DNA of 64,000 bases from Rathayibacter sp. VKM Ac-2857 (GTDB taxonomy: Bacteria > Actinomycetota > Actinomycetes > Actinomycetales > Microbacteriaceae), in contig NZ_JABMLE010000001.1 in NCBI RefSeq assembly GCF_013205025.1, positions 930,001 through 994,000 of the forward strand. Direction: 5' to 3'. The translations under genes were made by a program, and so were the position numbers. Shown piece after piece: positions 26,012-35,999 of the stretch (positions within the stretch are counted from its first letter, which is position 1; every line of letters starts with the position of its first letter). The notes beneath the pieces are model-generated. The model saw only the letters and a program-made list of their open reading frames with translations, searched no databases and had not been told where the DNA came from.

Positions 26012-26304
26012 GCGTAGCTGAACTGTCGTTGAAGACCGTGCGCAACGCTCGCATCGTCGATGTCGACGAACGAGAAGGACATGACCACGTCGTCCAGGAA
26101 CACCTGCTCGACCTCCAGCATCGAGCGGATGATCTCGAGCTGGGACTCGCCGGAGTCGTCGACCAGCGTGATGCTCACTTCACAGGTCTGGTCGACCGGA
26201 TTGACGACGACACTGAGACGACGGAGGTTCTCCTTGCCCAGAGAACTGAGCGTGAACTGGCCGATCGACTCGGTGAGAGTCTCCAGATCGTCGATGCTCG
26301 CCAC
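26008..26304 (-). CDS. Small partner gene upstream of the HEPN-like gene
   Basis: A protein of about 98 residues, acidic, with alternating strands (LRRLSVVVNPVDQTCEVSIT, then VFLDDVVMSFSFVDIDD). No family is recognised. The GTG at 26304 is preferred because GAAAGG lies 5 bases upstream; a GTG two codons earlier is the alternative. Its stop overlaps the next start in GTGA. As the first gene of a two-gene unit with a HEPN-like second gene, an antitoxin or regulatory role is inferred from arrangement alone. Confidence 0.6.
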   Translation of the reverse strand: MASIDDLETLTESIGQFTLSSLGKENLRRLSVVVNPVDQTCEVSITLVDDSGESQLEIIRSMLEVEQVFLDDVVMSFSFVDIDDASVAHGLQRQFSYA

Positions 26305-26655
26305 GATCACCTTTCGGATACGGCAGGACCCTGGGGCCGGTGGCCTCCGAGGCGGTGCCGGGGTGGTGAGGATCGATTATCCCCAGGCCCCGTTCGGAGT
26401 GCAATCGCGGGGCTGTCGTTGGCGGGGGACGCGGCAGCCTCGACTCGGCGCGTCGCCGGCGGATCGGCCCGTCGGTTATCCACCGTCGGCGCGTTCGACA
26501 GCGTGATGCCTCGTACACCGAGGTGCAGGAAGAGAGGTCTGCGCGTCCCCTCCGACCGGGACGGTCCCGGGGCGTCACTCATGCCGACTCGAGCTGCGCG
26601 ATGAAGGCGGCGTGGTGGTGCGCGGAGCCTGCGTCCACCTCGGCTCGTCCATCGC
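26305..26655. other. Gene-free stretch upstream of the HEPN module
   Basis: About 350 bases in which no convincing gene was found. Short frames exist on both strands but lack start signals and protein-like composition. The promoter of the two-gene module presumably lies at its left end. No copy of the tRNA-Lys 3' end was seen here. Confidence 0.5.
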
Positions 26656-26853
26656 TCACTCGTGGCAGAGGGACCAGGCGGAATCGGGGTACTCGCGCTC
26701 CTCGCCGTCCTCGAAGGAGACCAGGCGCCAGACGCCGTCGTGGTGCTCGAGGAGGCGGCCGCGGACGATCTCGGACTGCCAGCCGTCCACGGTGCGGAAC
26801 CAGCGGACCAGGCGGACGGTGGTGCTCTGGTGGGGCTGGAGGCGGTGGGTCAT
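26656..26853 (-). CDS. Small basic/acidic protein of 65 residues
   Basis: A soluble small protein, MTHRLQPHQSTTVRLVRWF ... GVWRLVSFEDGEEREYPDS, with a strand-rich pattern resembling a small SH3-like barrel. AGGACAC precedes the ATG. No family name can be given. It lies alone in the accessory stretch after tRNA-Lys and upstream of two dispersed repeats. Confidence 0.55.
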   Translation of the reverse strand: MTHRLQPHQSTTVRLVRWFRTVDGWQSEIVRGRLLEHHDGVWRLVSFEDGEEREYPDSAWSLCHE

Positions 26854-26915
26854 CGGGTGTGTCCTGTCGGGGCGGGGTGGTGGGATGCGTCGGGTGGCGC
26901 TGCTCGGGCGGTGGG

Positions 26916-27033
26916 GGTCTCGATACGCCGCCGCGGGCGGCTACTCGACCAGCATGCAGAGGGCGGTGGATGCAGCTGCTCGGCGGGCGGTGGGTCTCGA
27001 TACGCCGCCGGAGGCGGCTACTCGACCAGCATG
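26916..27033 (+). repeat. Two forward copies of the dispersed repeat in tandem
   Basis: Copies at 26916-26956 and 26993-27033 both read GGTCTCGATACGCCGCC, centre, GGCGGCTACTCGACCAGCATG. Unlike the composites elsewhere they point the same way, 77 bases apart, and their inner arms are CGCCGCC/GGCGGC rather than CGCCC/GGGC, so the arms covary. Confidence 0.88.
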
Positions 27034-27114
27034 GAGAGGGAGCCGGCGCCGAGTGCTCAGGCCGCAGGGGCGGGGCGACCGGCGGAAGGGGACACCGCCG
27101 GCCGCCCCTGCGGG

Positions 27115-27603
27115 TCAGCGGGTCGGGTCGTCGGCCCAGAAGCAGACCATCGTCATGGTCGAACGGTAGAACAGCGTCTTCGCGTCGACCTTGTCGACCG
27201 CGCGACCGGGATCGTCGAGGTACTCCTCTCCGGCCGAATCGACGCCCGGCGGCAGACAGGCGTCCTGGGCCACATAGCGGGTCGGCTTCTTCGGGGCGTA
27301 CCAGTCCCCGCCGTCGCCCTGCTCGGTGCCGGGGATGAACGACGGGATCCTCGTGTAGGAGCAGACCAGCGTCAGCGAGGCGCCGGTGCGGACGAAGCGG
27401 TAGCTGGTCGTCGAGAGGCTGATGTCGGGCGAGCCCGCGAGGAGGGCGCCGTAGTAGCAGGAGCCGTTCGACGAGACGTCGGTCGAGGCGTAGCCGTCGA
27501 GGTTGGCCCCGGCGTTGTGGTCGGCGAGGGCGGGGGTGGCGGCGGCGCCCACGAGGGCGACGGAGGCGGCGAGCGCGAGCAGAGTGGAGCGGAAGGACGG
27601 CAT
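27115..27603 (-). CDS. Secreted protein with four cysteines
   Basis: A 162-residue protein with a clear Sec signal peptide (MPSFRSTLLALAASVALVG ... ATPALA, cleavage near ADHN, about residue 28). The mature part has four Cys (GSCYYG, LVCSYT, DACLPP, MVCFWA), likely two disulfides, and ends in DDPTR. No homologous family is recognised. It is probably exported and free. It is transcribed alone; two dispersed repeats lie downstream. Confidence 0.75.
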   Translation of the reverse strand: MPSFRSTLLALAASVALVGAAATPALADHNAGANLDGYASTDVSSNGSCYYGALLAGSPDISLSTTSYRFVRTGASLTLVCSYTRIPSFIPGTEQGDGGDWYAPKKPTRYVAQDACLPPGVDSAGEEYLDDPGRAVDKVDAKTLFYRSTMTMVCFWADDPTR

Positions 27604-27819
27604 GACGGTCTCCTCATCGAGACGGCGTCGGCGCTGAGCGTCGGCAGGGAACGGTCGCTCGTCGTGCGAGCGGACGGCGGGGCCTGGTCGGCGGGGCGAC
27701 GATGCTGTCGCGCGCGCGGCTCCGCGGGCGTCCGGCGGACCGGATGACCCGAACTCTAGACCGCTGCGAGCGCGCTGTCTGCCCCCTGCGAGGTCACGCA
27801 GAGCGCGGAGCCGACTCCG
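27604..27819. other. Gene-free region upstream of the secreted-protein gene
   Basis: No supported gene, repeat or RNA was found. It presumably holds the promoter of the minus-strand secreted-protein gene. Confidence 0.4.
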
Positions 27820-28014
27820 TCAGCAGAGACGCCCGGCGCGGAGCCTGCGGGACCGGCGGCGCAGCGTGCGATCACTCGGCCCGAAGCTGTCGGATTCGAG
27901 CAGGAGCCTCAGCGAGAGCGAGACCTGGCGGGCGAGACGCGGGTCGATCCCCTCGGGGATGCGCACCGCGTCGATGAGATCGAGAGCCGTCTGCGTGGTC
28001 CGGGAGATCGCCAT
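27820..28014 (-). CDS. Possible 64-residue protein
   Basis: The first 45 residues (MAISRTTQTALDLIDAVRI ... ARQVSLSLRLLLES) look like a plausible helical protein, but the tail is very Arg-rich (RRRSRRLRAGR), as expected of chance translation in GC-rich DNA. The ribosome site is poor. It is kept only as a weak candidate. Confidence 0.3.
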   Translation of the reverse strand: MAISRTTQTALDLIDAVRIPEGIDPRLARQVSLSLRLLLESDSFGPSDRTLRRRSRRLRAGRLC

Positions 28015-28122
28015 GCCCGCGACCCTAGAGACAGTGCCCGGTGCGGCACGGCCCCGACACGGGGGCGCCCGACGAAAGAGTTGCTCAGCCGTCGTGCGCC
28101 CGGGTGCCGGTGGTGCGGGAGG

Positions 28123-28401
28123 CTACTTGCTGCCGTCGCCGCGGCCGGTCGCGGACTGCAGGCGGTCGATGTGCTCGGACGCCTCCGCCTTCGTGATGTC
28201 GGCCGGGAGGGTCTCGCCCGCCTCGCGGGCGAGGGTGTCGAGGTAGCTGCGCTGCGGGCCGGTCATCGGCTCGTCGCCGGTGACCCAGTCGGACGGGTCC
28301 TTGCTGGCGCTGGTGTCGCTGCCGTCATCGGCACGGGCGCCGAGGACGTCGCCCTCGGTCTTGACGTCGGGATCGGTGGTGTTGGGGATGTCGTCGCTCA
28401 T
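28123..28401 (-). CDS. DUF3072-family small protein
   Basis: A 92-residue acidic protein. The N-terminal 45 residues are Asp/Ser/Thr-rich and probably disordered. The C-terminus carries the DUF3072 pattern MTGPQRSYLDTLAREAGE ... ITKAEASEHIDRL, a short two-helix region resembling SAP-like or Lsr2-type helices. The function is unknown; it is typical of actinobacteria. ATG at 28401. Confidence 0.8.
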   Translation of the reverse strand: MSDDIPNTTDPDVKTEGDVLGARADDGSDTSASKDPSDWVTGDEPMTGPQRSYLDTLAREAGETLPADITKAEASEHIDRLQSATGRGDGSK

Positions 28402-28498
28402 GCTGCGACCGTACGCCCGACCACCGACACCGGCGAGGGCTTGCGGAGCGGGCCGGAGCGACCCGTTCCGTCCGCGCCGCGCCGGCCGGGCCCGGGCG

Positions 28499-29800
28499 TC
28501 AGGAGCCGAGGAGCGCGTGCGCGACCGTGAAGATGACGAGTCCGGCGAGCGAGCCGACGACGGTGCCGTTGATCCGGATGAACTGCAGGTCCTTGCCGAC
28601 CTGCAGCTCGAGCTTCTCGGAGGTCTCCTGCGGGTCCCAGCGGCCGATCGTCTCGCCGATGATGCTGGCGATGTCGCCCCGGTAGCGGTCGACGAGGTTC
28701 GCCGCGACGGTGCCGATCCAGGTGTCGACGGTCGAGGCGAGCGCCTGATCGGTCGAGAGCCGGCGGCCGAGGTCGACGACGATCGACTCGATGCTCGCGC
28801 GGAGCGGGCTCGCCGGGTCGTCCATCGCGCCGAGCAGGGAGGCCTTCGTGGTCTCCCAGGCGTCGCCGGCCAGCTCGCGCACCCGCGGGCTGTCGAAGGC
28901 GCGGTTCTTGATCTCCTCGACCCGCGCGATGAGGTCCGGGTCGCTGCCGAGGTCCTTCGCGAGCGTGGCCAGGTAGCCGTCCACCGCGATCCGGAACGGG
29001 TGGCCCTGGTCGTCGCGGACGGTCTGCACGAGGACGAGCGCCTCGCGGTAGAGCCGCTCGTCGACCGCACGGCTGACCGCTGAGGGCAGCCAGCTGGGGA
29101 GCCGGCCGCTGACCATCCGGGTGAAGCTCTCGGGGTTCGCGATCAGCCAGGCCTCGGCCTGCTCGACCAGCGTGTCGACGAGCCGGCGGTGGTGCCCCGC
29201 CTCGACGACGCTGCCGACGAGCGAGCCGAGCGGCGGGCCCCACTGCGGGTCGAGCAGGTGGCGCCGGGCGAGCGCCTCGATCACGCGCTGCACGTCGGAG
29301 TCGTCGAGCAGTGCGATCGCGGAGCGGACCGCCGCGGCGCTCTCGCCGCCGACCCGGTGCGCGTTCTCGGGCTCGGCGAGCCAGAGCCCGGCGCGGCGGG
29401 CGATGCCGAAGGAGTCGAGCTTCTCGCGGACGATCGCGCCCCGGAGGAAGTTCTCCTCGACGAACTGGGCGAGGCTCGCGCCGATCTCGTCCTTCTTGGT
29501 CGGGATGATCGCCGTGTGCGGGATCGGCAGCCCCAGCGGTCGCCGGAACAGCGCCGTCACCGCGAACCAGTCGGCGAGGGCGCCGACCATGCCGCCCTCG
29601 CTCGCGGCGCGCACCCACTGCAGCCACGGGTAGCGGTCCTGGAGCGCGAACGAGACGGCGAACACGATCGCCATCAGCACCAGCAGACCGGTGGCGAGCC
29701 GCTTCATCGCGACGAGTGCCGCGCGCTTCGCCTCGTCGTCGCGGCCCGCGGAGGTTCCGGCCATGGCGGCGCTGACGGCGCTCGTGCTGCTCGTCGTCAT
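28499..29800 (-). CDS. DUF445-family membrane protein
   Basis: A 433-residue protein. The first hydrophobic helix is at about residues 34-51. EGGMVGALADWFAVTALFRRPLGLPIPHTAIIP, split here as EGGMVGALADWFAVTALF and RRPLGLPIPHTAIIP, is the family hallmark. A long helical middle part follows, with a second hydrophobic helix at the C-terminus (SLAGLVIFTVAHALLG). Related to B. subtilis YheB/YtxH-region proteins of unknown function. Its ATG overlaps the stop of the aldose epimerase gene in ATGA, so they are co-transcribed. Confidence 0.85.
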   Translation of the reverse strand: MTTSSTSAVSAAMAGTSAGRDDEAKRAALVAMKRLATGLLVLMAIVFAVSFALQDRYPWLQWVRAASEGGMVGALADWFAVTALFRRPLGLPIPHTAIIPTKKDEIGASLAQFVEENFLRGAIVREKLDSFGIARRAGLWLAEPENAHRVGGESAAAVRSAIALLDDSDVQRVIEALARRHLLDPQWGPPLGSLVGSVVEAGHHRRLVDTLVEQAEAWLIANPESFTRMVSGRLPSWLPSAVSRAVDERLYREALVLVQTVRDDQGHPFRIAVDGYLATLAKDLGSDPDLIARVEEIKNRAFDSPRVRELAGDAWETTKASLLGAMDDPASPLRASIESIVVDLGRRLSTDQALASTVDTWIGTVAANLVDRYRGDIASIIGETIGRWDPQETSEKLELQVGKDLQFIRINGTVVGSLAGLVIFTVAHALLGS

Positions 29801-30750
29801 GACGAGGCGGGGAATCCCTCGTGGCGGATGCCCCAGGCGACGCTCCACTCCTCGCCCGGCTCGAGCCAGCGCAGGCCCTGACCGGAGTTGAGCGCCTCGG
29901 CGGGCGCGGTCATCGGCTCGACCGCGATGGCGGTCTTGACGTCGTCGCCGTCCGGGAAGATCCGCGTGATGAAGACCTGGATGAAGTTGTGCGAGGCGTC
30001 GGCCCAGAGGAGCACACGGCGGCCGTCGGCGGCGCGGAGGCCGTGGACGCTCTCGCCGTCGACGATCGTGACGTCGGCCCAGGCGTCGTCGAGCTCGAGC
30101 TCGCCGATCCGGCGGCCGCGGCGGAGGTCCCAGTCGGTGCCGTCGACCGGGCTCTGACCGGTGGGGTTCAGCCGCTCGTCGACCTCGATGTGCACGGCCG
30201 CGTCGACCGTGATCTCGAGCTCGTCGGTCGGGACGTCGCCGATGGCGAGGAAGGGGTGCGTGCCGATCGCGACCGGCGCCTCGTCGGCGCCGACGTTGAC
30301 GACGCGGTGCACGACCTTCAGGCCGTCGGCCTGCAGCTCGTAGCGGACCGTGGTCTCGAGGTGGAACGGCCAGCCGCTCTGCGGGACGACGGGGGCGGCG
30401 AGCTCCACGAAGGACGGGCCCTGCTCGACGACGCGGTAGGAGGCGCTGCGCAGCAGGCCGTGGATCGCGTTGTGGTACTTGGGCTCGGTGATGTCGAGCT
30501 GCTGGGTCCGGCCGGCGTGGTGCCAGCGGCCGTCCTTGACCCGGTTGGGCCAGGGCATCAGGACGATGCCCGAGCCGAACGGCGGGACGACGGTCTCGGG
30601 GTATCCGGCGGTGATCTCGACGCCGTCGACGGAGAGGTGTCGCAGCCCTGCGGCCACCTCCGTGACGACGGCGTGCAGGGTGCGTCCCTCGGCGGTGAGG
30701 TCGAGGGCGAACTGGCGCCCGGTTGCGGGGGCGGGAGTGAAGTCGGCCAT
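29797..30750 (-). CDS. Aldose 1-epimerase (galactose mutarotase type)
   Basis: A 317-residue beta-sandwich protein of the mutarotase family. Landmarks are VLMPWPNRVKDGRW, the catalytic-region His in NAIHGLL, GTHPFLAIG with the second His, and a C-terminal acidic residue in AIAVEPMTAP. It would convert beta- to alpha-galactose ahead of GalK. It is encoded beside the DeoR regulator and galTK, which supports a role in galactose use. The ATG is at 30750 and the end overlaps the DUF445 gene. Confidence 0.9.
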   Translation of the reverse strand: MADFTPAPATGRQFALDLTAEGRTLHAVVTEVAAGLRHLSVDGVEITAGYPETVVPPFGSGIVLMPWPNRVKDGRWHHAGRTQQLDITEPKYHNAIHGLLRSASYRVVEQGPSFVELAAPVVPQSGWPFHLETTVRYELQADGLKVVHRVVNVGADEAPVAIGTHPFLAIGDVPTDELEITVDAAVHIEVDERLNPTGQSPVDGTDWDLRRGRRIGELELDDAWADVTIVDGESVHGLRAADGRRVLLWADASHNFIQVFITRIFPDGDDVKTAIAVEPMTAPAEALNSGQGLRWLEPGEEWSVAWGIRHEGFPASS

Positions 30751-30759
30751 TCCTGAATC

Positions 30760-31605
30760 CTACGGACCGGCACCGTCGCCGGCGCGCGGACCGGGCTGCG
30801 CCGGGCCGCAGCGGGTCACGGCGAGGCCGGCCGTCTCCAACCGCTCGACGGCGGCGCCGCCCGCGGCGGCGCCCGTGAGCAGGCGATCGAACTCCTCGGT
30901 GCCGGCGACCCGGCCCAGATCGACGACGCCGAGCTTGCTCGAGTCGGCGACCACCACGCGGCGGGCGGCGGCGTGCAGCATCCGTCGCTTGAGCGTCGCC
31001 TCGGGGAGGTTGACGTTGGTCACGCCCGCCTCGGGATGCACTCCGGTGCAGCCGATGAAGACGACGTCGGCGCGGAGCCGCTCGAGCACCTCGGAGGCCA
31101 GCGGCTCGACGAGCGAGTGCTGCAGCGGGCGCAGGGTGCCGCCGGTGACGACGACGGTGAAGCGCGGGATGGCGGGCTCGAGCGCGAGGGCGAGGGTGAG
31201 GCCGTTGGTGATGACGGTGACGTCGCGGAGGTCGTCCCGCGCGACGAGCGCGTGGGCGATCGCGAGCGTCGTGGTGCCGACGTCGAGGATCACGCTCTCC
31301 CCCGAGGCGACGGAGGCGGCGGCCTCGCGGCCGATCGCGGCCTTCTCGTCGGAGGCGGACGCCAGGCCCTCCTCGAAGGAGCGCTCCCCCGAGCGCTCGC
31401 CGGTCGGCACGGCTCCCCCTCTGACGCGCTGCACGGCGCCCTCGCCGGCGAGACGGTCGAGGTCCGAGCGGACGGTGACGACGGAGACGCCGAGGCGGCC
31501 TGAGAGGTCGGCGACCGAGACGAAGCCGAGCCGGTCGGCGAGCAGCCGCATCTCGAGGCGGCGCTCGAGCGCCGAGCGGCTCTCCTGCTCCCCGTCCGCT
31601 CTCAT
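30760..31605 (-). CDS. DeoR-family transcriptional regulator of the gal genes
   Basis: A 281-residue repressor. The N-terminal helix-turn-helix is ADLSGRLGVSVVTVRSDLDRLA, a typical DeoR pattern (residues about 30-55), followed by the sugar-phosphate-binding domain with ILDVGTTTLAIA, TVITNGLTLA and VFIGCTGVHPEAG. It is divergent from galT, 88 bases away, and followed by the mutarotase gene after 9 bases. Control of both directions by a phosphorylated sugar is inferred. An ATG start at 31605 is used. Confidence 0.9.
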   Translation of the reverse strand: MRADGEQESRSALERRLEMRLLADRLGFVSVADLSGRLGVSVVTVRSDLDRLAGEGAVQRVRGGAVPTGERSGERSFEEGLASASDEKAAIGREAAASVASGESVILDVGTTTLAIAHALVARDDLRDVTVITNGLTLALALEPAIPRFTVVVTGGTLRPLQHSLVEPLASEVLERLRADVVFIGCTGVHPEAGVTNVNLPEATLKRRMLHAAARRVVVADSSKLGVVDLGRVAGTEEFDRLLTGAAAGGAAVERLETAGLAVTRCGPAQPGPRAGDGAGP

Positions 31606-31624
31606 CGCCCCATCGTGTCTCGCG

Positions 31625-31690
31625 CGCCAGGGACTTGTCAAAGAGAAACCGATCTTTCCTTTCCGAAGGCCGCGGTCTATCGTGGACGCT
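31625..31690. promoter_or_regulatory. galT/DeoR divergent promoter region
   Basis: This 66-base stretch is markedly richer in A and T than its surroundings (TTGTCAAAGAGAAACCGATC, then TTTCCTTTCCGAAGG). TTGTCA is a possible -35, and TCTATC near 31677 a possible -10 for galT. AAAGAGAAA and its partial complement TTTCCTTT may form the DeoR operator. Exact sites are guesses. Confidence 0.45.
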
Positions 31691-31693
31691 GCC

Positions 31694-32901
<1,208 letters not shown>

Positions 32902-32905
<4 letters not shown>

Positions 32906-34080
32906 CCACCTCCGCCTCCCTCGCCGCCGTCGCCGAGCGCGCCGCGCAGGACTTCGAGCGGGCCTACGGCCACCCGGCCGCCGGCGTCTGGGCCGGACCC
33001 GGCCGGGTCAACCTGATCGGCGAGCACACCGACTACAACGACGGCTTCGTGTTCCCGTTCGCGATCGACCGCGCCACCGCGATGGCGGTCGCGCCGCGGC
33101 AGGACCGGATCGTCCGGATCTCGAGCGCCTTCTCGCCCGAGCACGTCGAGATCTCGCTGGACGACCTCGGGCCGGACGCGCTCGACGGCTGGTCCGCCTA
33201 TCCGCTCGGCGTCGTCTGGGCGCTCACCGAGTACGGCGTCGACCTCGACACGCGCTCGGGCTTCGACGCCTTCGTCGACTCCGACGTGCCGGTGGGCGCC
33301 GGGCTCTCCAGCTCGGCCGCGCTGATGTGCGCGATGGCCGTCGCGCTGAACGAGCTCTGGGAGCTCGGCCTCGACCGGGCGACGCTCGCCCGCGTGGGCC
33401 GCCGCGCCGAGAACGTGGCCGTCGGCGCTCCGACCGGGATCATGGACGAGTCCGCCTCGCTGTTCGGCGAGCGCGACGCGGCCGTCTTCCTCGACTGCCG
33501 GAGCCTGGACACCGAGGTCGTGCCCCTCGGCTTCGAGGAGGCCGGGCTGGTGCTCCTCGTCATCGACACCCGGGTCGAGCACGCGCACGCCACCGGCGGC
33601 TACGCCGAGCGCCGCGCGTCCTGCGAGCTCGGCGCGTCGACGCTGGGCGTGGAGTCGCTGCGCGAGCTGTCGGTCGACGATCTGCCCCGCGCCCAGGAGC
33701 TCCTCGACGACGTGACCTACCGCCGCGTGAAGCACGTGGTGACGGAGGACGCCCGCGTCCTCACCACCGTCCGCACCCTCCGCGAGCAGGGGCCGCGCGC
33801 GATCGGCGAGCTCCTCGACGCCGGCCACGTCTCGCTCCGCGACGACTTCGAGATCTCGATCCCCGAGCTCGACACCGCGGTCGAGGCCTCCCGGGGCGCC
33901 GGCGCGATCGGCGCGCGGATGACGGGCGGCGGCTTCGGCGGCTCCGCCATCGCGCTCACCCCCGTCGAGAAGGAGGAGGAGGTCCGCGCGGCGGTCCTCG
34001 CCGCCTTCGCCGAGAAGGGCTTCCGCACGCCCGAGCTCTTCCTCGTGACGGCGGCCGACGGAGCGGGCCGCGCCCGCTGA
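32902..34080 (+). CDS. galK: Galactokinase
   Basis: GHMP-family kinase making Gal-1-P. The 392 residues carry the galactokinase signature GRVNLIGEHTDYNDGFV, the ATP loop PVGAGLSSSAALMCA and the third motif GARMTGGGFGGSAIAL. The catalytic Asp lies in GIMDESAS. The ATG overlaps the galT stop by 4 bases, so both are one operon. A composite repeat element follows in the gap towards convergent ybaK. Confidence 0.97.
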
Positions 34081-34113
34081 CCCTCGGATCGCCTTGGAAG
34101 AGACGCCCGCAGA

Positions 34114-34242
34114 CATGCTGATCGAGTAGCCCGCGCAGCGGGCGTATCGAGATCCACCACCCTCAGAACGCGAGTCTGCAGACCCGCCCTGCTGAGGACG
34201 GTGGGTCTCGATACGCCCCTGCGGGGCTACTCGACCAGCATG
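34114..34242. repeat. Composite repeat element, copy 1 (129 bp)
   Basis: A reverse arm (34114-34155, CATGCTGATCGAGTAGCCCG ... CGAGATCC) and a forward arm (34204-34242, GGTCTCGATACGCCCC ... GACCAGCATG) form 40-bp inverted ends. The core between holds CAGAACGCGAGTCTGCAGACC and CTGCTGAGGACGG. Nearly the same element lies at 42375 and 59526. It lies between convergent galK and ybaK. Confidence 0.92.
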
Positions 34243-34319
34243 AAAGGGGCGCGGCGCGTCCTTTCCCTCACCACCGAGACGCGAAGCGGCTTCGCCGCTC
34301 GATCCGCGGGGCCGGAGGG

Positions 34320-34802
34320 CTACGCGGGCGGGACGACCGGGCGCAGCGCGCCTCCGGTGACGCGGACGAGCTCGGCGGCGGTCGTCGGGTAGACGGTGTG
34401 CGCATGGCCGGCGGCCGCCCACACGGTGTCGTACTCGGCCAGGGCGGTGTCGACGACGGTGCGCAGCGAGGCGGGGTGACCGACCGGCGCGACTCCCCCG
34501 ATGGTCTGGCCCGTCGCCGCCTTGACGGCCGAGGCCGAGGCGCGGGTGATCGTCCCGCCGAGCTCGGCGCCCAGCCACTCGGTGTCGACGCGGTGCGCGC
34601 CGCTGGTGAGCACCAGCAGCGGCGACCCGTCGAGGAGGAAGATCAGCGAGTTCGCGATCTGTCCGACCTCGATGCCGAGGGCGGCCGCGGCGAGCGCCGC
34701 CGTCGACGCCGCCTCGTCGAGCCAGCGGACCGGCGGCCGCACTCCGTGCACCTCGAGATCGGCCAGGACGCGGTCGACCGCGGGGTGGCTGCGCTCGCTC
34801 AT
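34320..34802 (-). CDS. YbaK/EbsC-type aminoacyl-tRNA deacylase
   Basis: A 160-residue single-domain editing protein of the YbaK/ProX family, which removes wrongly attached amino acids from tRNA. Typical segments are GQIANSLIFLLDGSPLLVLTSG, quoted here as GQIANSLIFLLDG and PLLVLTSG, the Lys in SAVKAATGQTIGGVAPVGH, and YPTTAAELVRVTGG near the end. The substrate tRNA cannot be fixed. The ATG is at 34802. The gene shares its strand with the downstream-reading alcohol dehydrogenase gene, 38 bases upstream, and may be co-transcribed with it. Confidence 0.9.
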   Translation of the reverse strand: MSERSHPAVDRVLADLEVHGVRPPVRWLDEAASTAALAAAALGIEVGQIANSLIFLLDGSPLLVLTSGAHRVDTEWLGAELGGTITRASASAVKAATGQTIGGVAPVGHPASLRTVVDTALAEYDTVWAAAGHAHTVYPTTAAELVRVTGGALRPVVPPA

Positions 34803-34840
34803 GCGAACGACCGTAGCCGACCCCGCGGCCGGTGGAACCT

Positions 34841-35887
34841 CTACTTCGTGAGCGTCGCGATGTCGATGACGAAGCGGTAGCGCACGTCCGAGGCGAGCAC
34901 GCGCTCGTAGGCCTCGTTGATCTGCGACGCCGAGACGACCTCGACCTCGCTCGCGATGCCCTTCTCAGCGCAGAAGTCGAGCATCTCCTGGGTCTCGCGG
35001 ATGCCGCCGATACCCGAGCCCGCGAAGGAGCGGCGGGCGCCGAACAGCGTGAACACGTGCAGCGGCAGGGCCTCGGCCGGAGCGCCGACGTTCACCATCG
35101 TGCCGTTGCGGCGCAGGAGGCCGAGGTAGGCGTCCAGGTCGAGCGGTGCGCTGACCGTGTTGATGATGATGTCGAAGGTGTTCGCGAGCGTCGAGAACGT
35201 CTCCTCGTCCTTCGTCGCGTAGTAGTGGTCGGCGCCGAGACGCAGGCCGTCCTCCTTCTTGCTCAGCGACTGCGAGAGCACCGTGACCTCGGCGCCCATC
35301 GCGTGCGCGAACTTGACGGCCATGTGGCCGAGTCCGCCGAGGCCGACGACGGCGACCCGCTTGCCGGGGCCCGCCTCCCAGTGCGAGAGGGGCGAGTAGG
35401 TCGTGATGCCGGCGCAGAGCAGCGGCGCGGCGGCCTCGTAGGGGATCGACTCCGGGACGCGGAGCACGAAGTCCTCGACGACCACGACGTGGGTGGAGTA
35501 GCCGCCCTGGGTCACGGTGCCGTCGCGGTCGACGGAGGCGTAGGTGCCGGTGTTGCCCTTCAGGCAGTACTGCTCCTCGCCGGCGAGGCAGTTCTCGCAC
35601 TCGCGGCAGGAGTTGACCATGCAGCCGACGCCGACGCGGTCGCCGACCTTGTGCTTGGACACCTCGGAGCCGACCTCGGCGACGACGCCGACGATCTCGT
35701 GGCCGACGGTGAGCGGGTACTGGACGGGTCCCCACTCGCCGCGGACGGTGTGGATGTCGGAGTGGCAGATGCCCGAGTAGGCGATCTCGATGAGGACGTC
35801 GTGCGCTCCGACGTCGCGGCGCTCGATCGTGGTGGGGACGAGCGGCTCGGTGGCGGAGGGTGCGGCGTAGGCGTTGACGGTCAGCAT
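34841..35887 (-). CDS. Zinc-dependent NAD(P) alcohol dehydrogenase
   Basis: A 348-residue medium-chain dehydrogenase, closest in pattern to the cinnamyl-alcohol/YahK type. The catalytic zinc ligands are Cys41 (GICHSDIH) and His63 (VGHEIVG). The structural zinc is held by Cys94, Cys97, Cys100 and Cys108 ([16 protein letters not shown]). The cofactor loop is [17 protein letters not shown]. It reduces aldehydes or oxidises primary alcohols; the physiological substrate is unknown. ATG at 35887 with AGGAGAACCC before it. Confidence 0.92.
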   Translation of the reverse strand: MLTVNAYAAPSATEPLVPTTIERRDVGAHDVLIEIAYSGICHSDIHTVRGEWGPVQYPLTVGHEIVGVVAEVGSEVSKHKVGDRVGVGCMVNSCRECENCLAGEEQYCLKGNTGTYASVDRDGTVTQGGYSTHVVVVEDFVLRVPESIPYEAAAPLLCAGITTYSPLSHWEAGPGKRVAVVGLGGLGHMAVKFAHAMGAEVTVLSQSLSKKEDGLRLGADHYYATKDEETFSTLANTFDIIINTVSAPLDLDAYLGLLRRNGTMVNVGAPAEALPLHVFTLFGARRSFAGSGIGGIRETQEMLDFCAEKGIASEVEVVSASQINEAYERVLASDVRYRFVIDIATLTK

Positions 35888-35999
35888 GGGTTCTCCTTCG
35901 TGGGGGCGCGCTCGAGCGGTGGTCCGGAGGGGGTGGGAACGCGAGCGCGTCTGCCTACGCTAGCGAGCCCCGGCTGGACGCCGCCCGTAGGCTCGGAGG

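Noticed and set aside
26307-26582. 91-codon minus-strand frame upstream of the HEPN pair
   Set aside because: Pro/Arg/Ser-rich chance composition, overlapping the first module gene's leader, with no start signal.
25303-27100. Integrated element using tRNA-Lys as attachment site
   Set aside because: The region looks accessory, but no integrase gene and no second copy of the tRNA 3' end were found in the next kilobases.
34114-34242. Integron-type attC site or riboswitch
   Set aside because: No integron integrase or cassette structure is present, and the element lies between convergent genes rather than in a leader.
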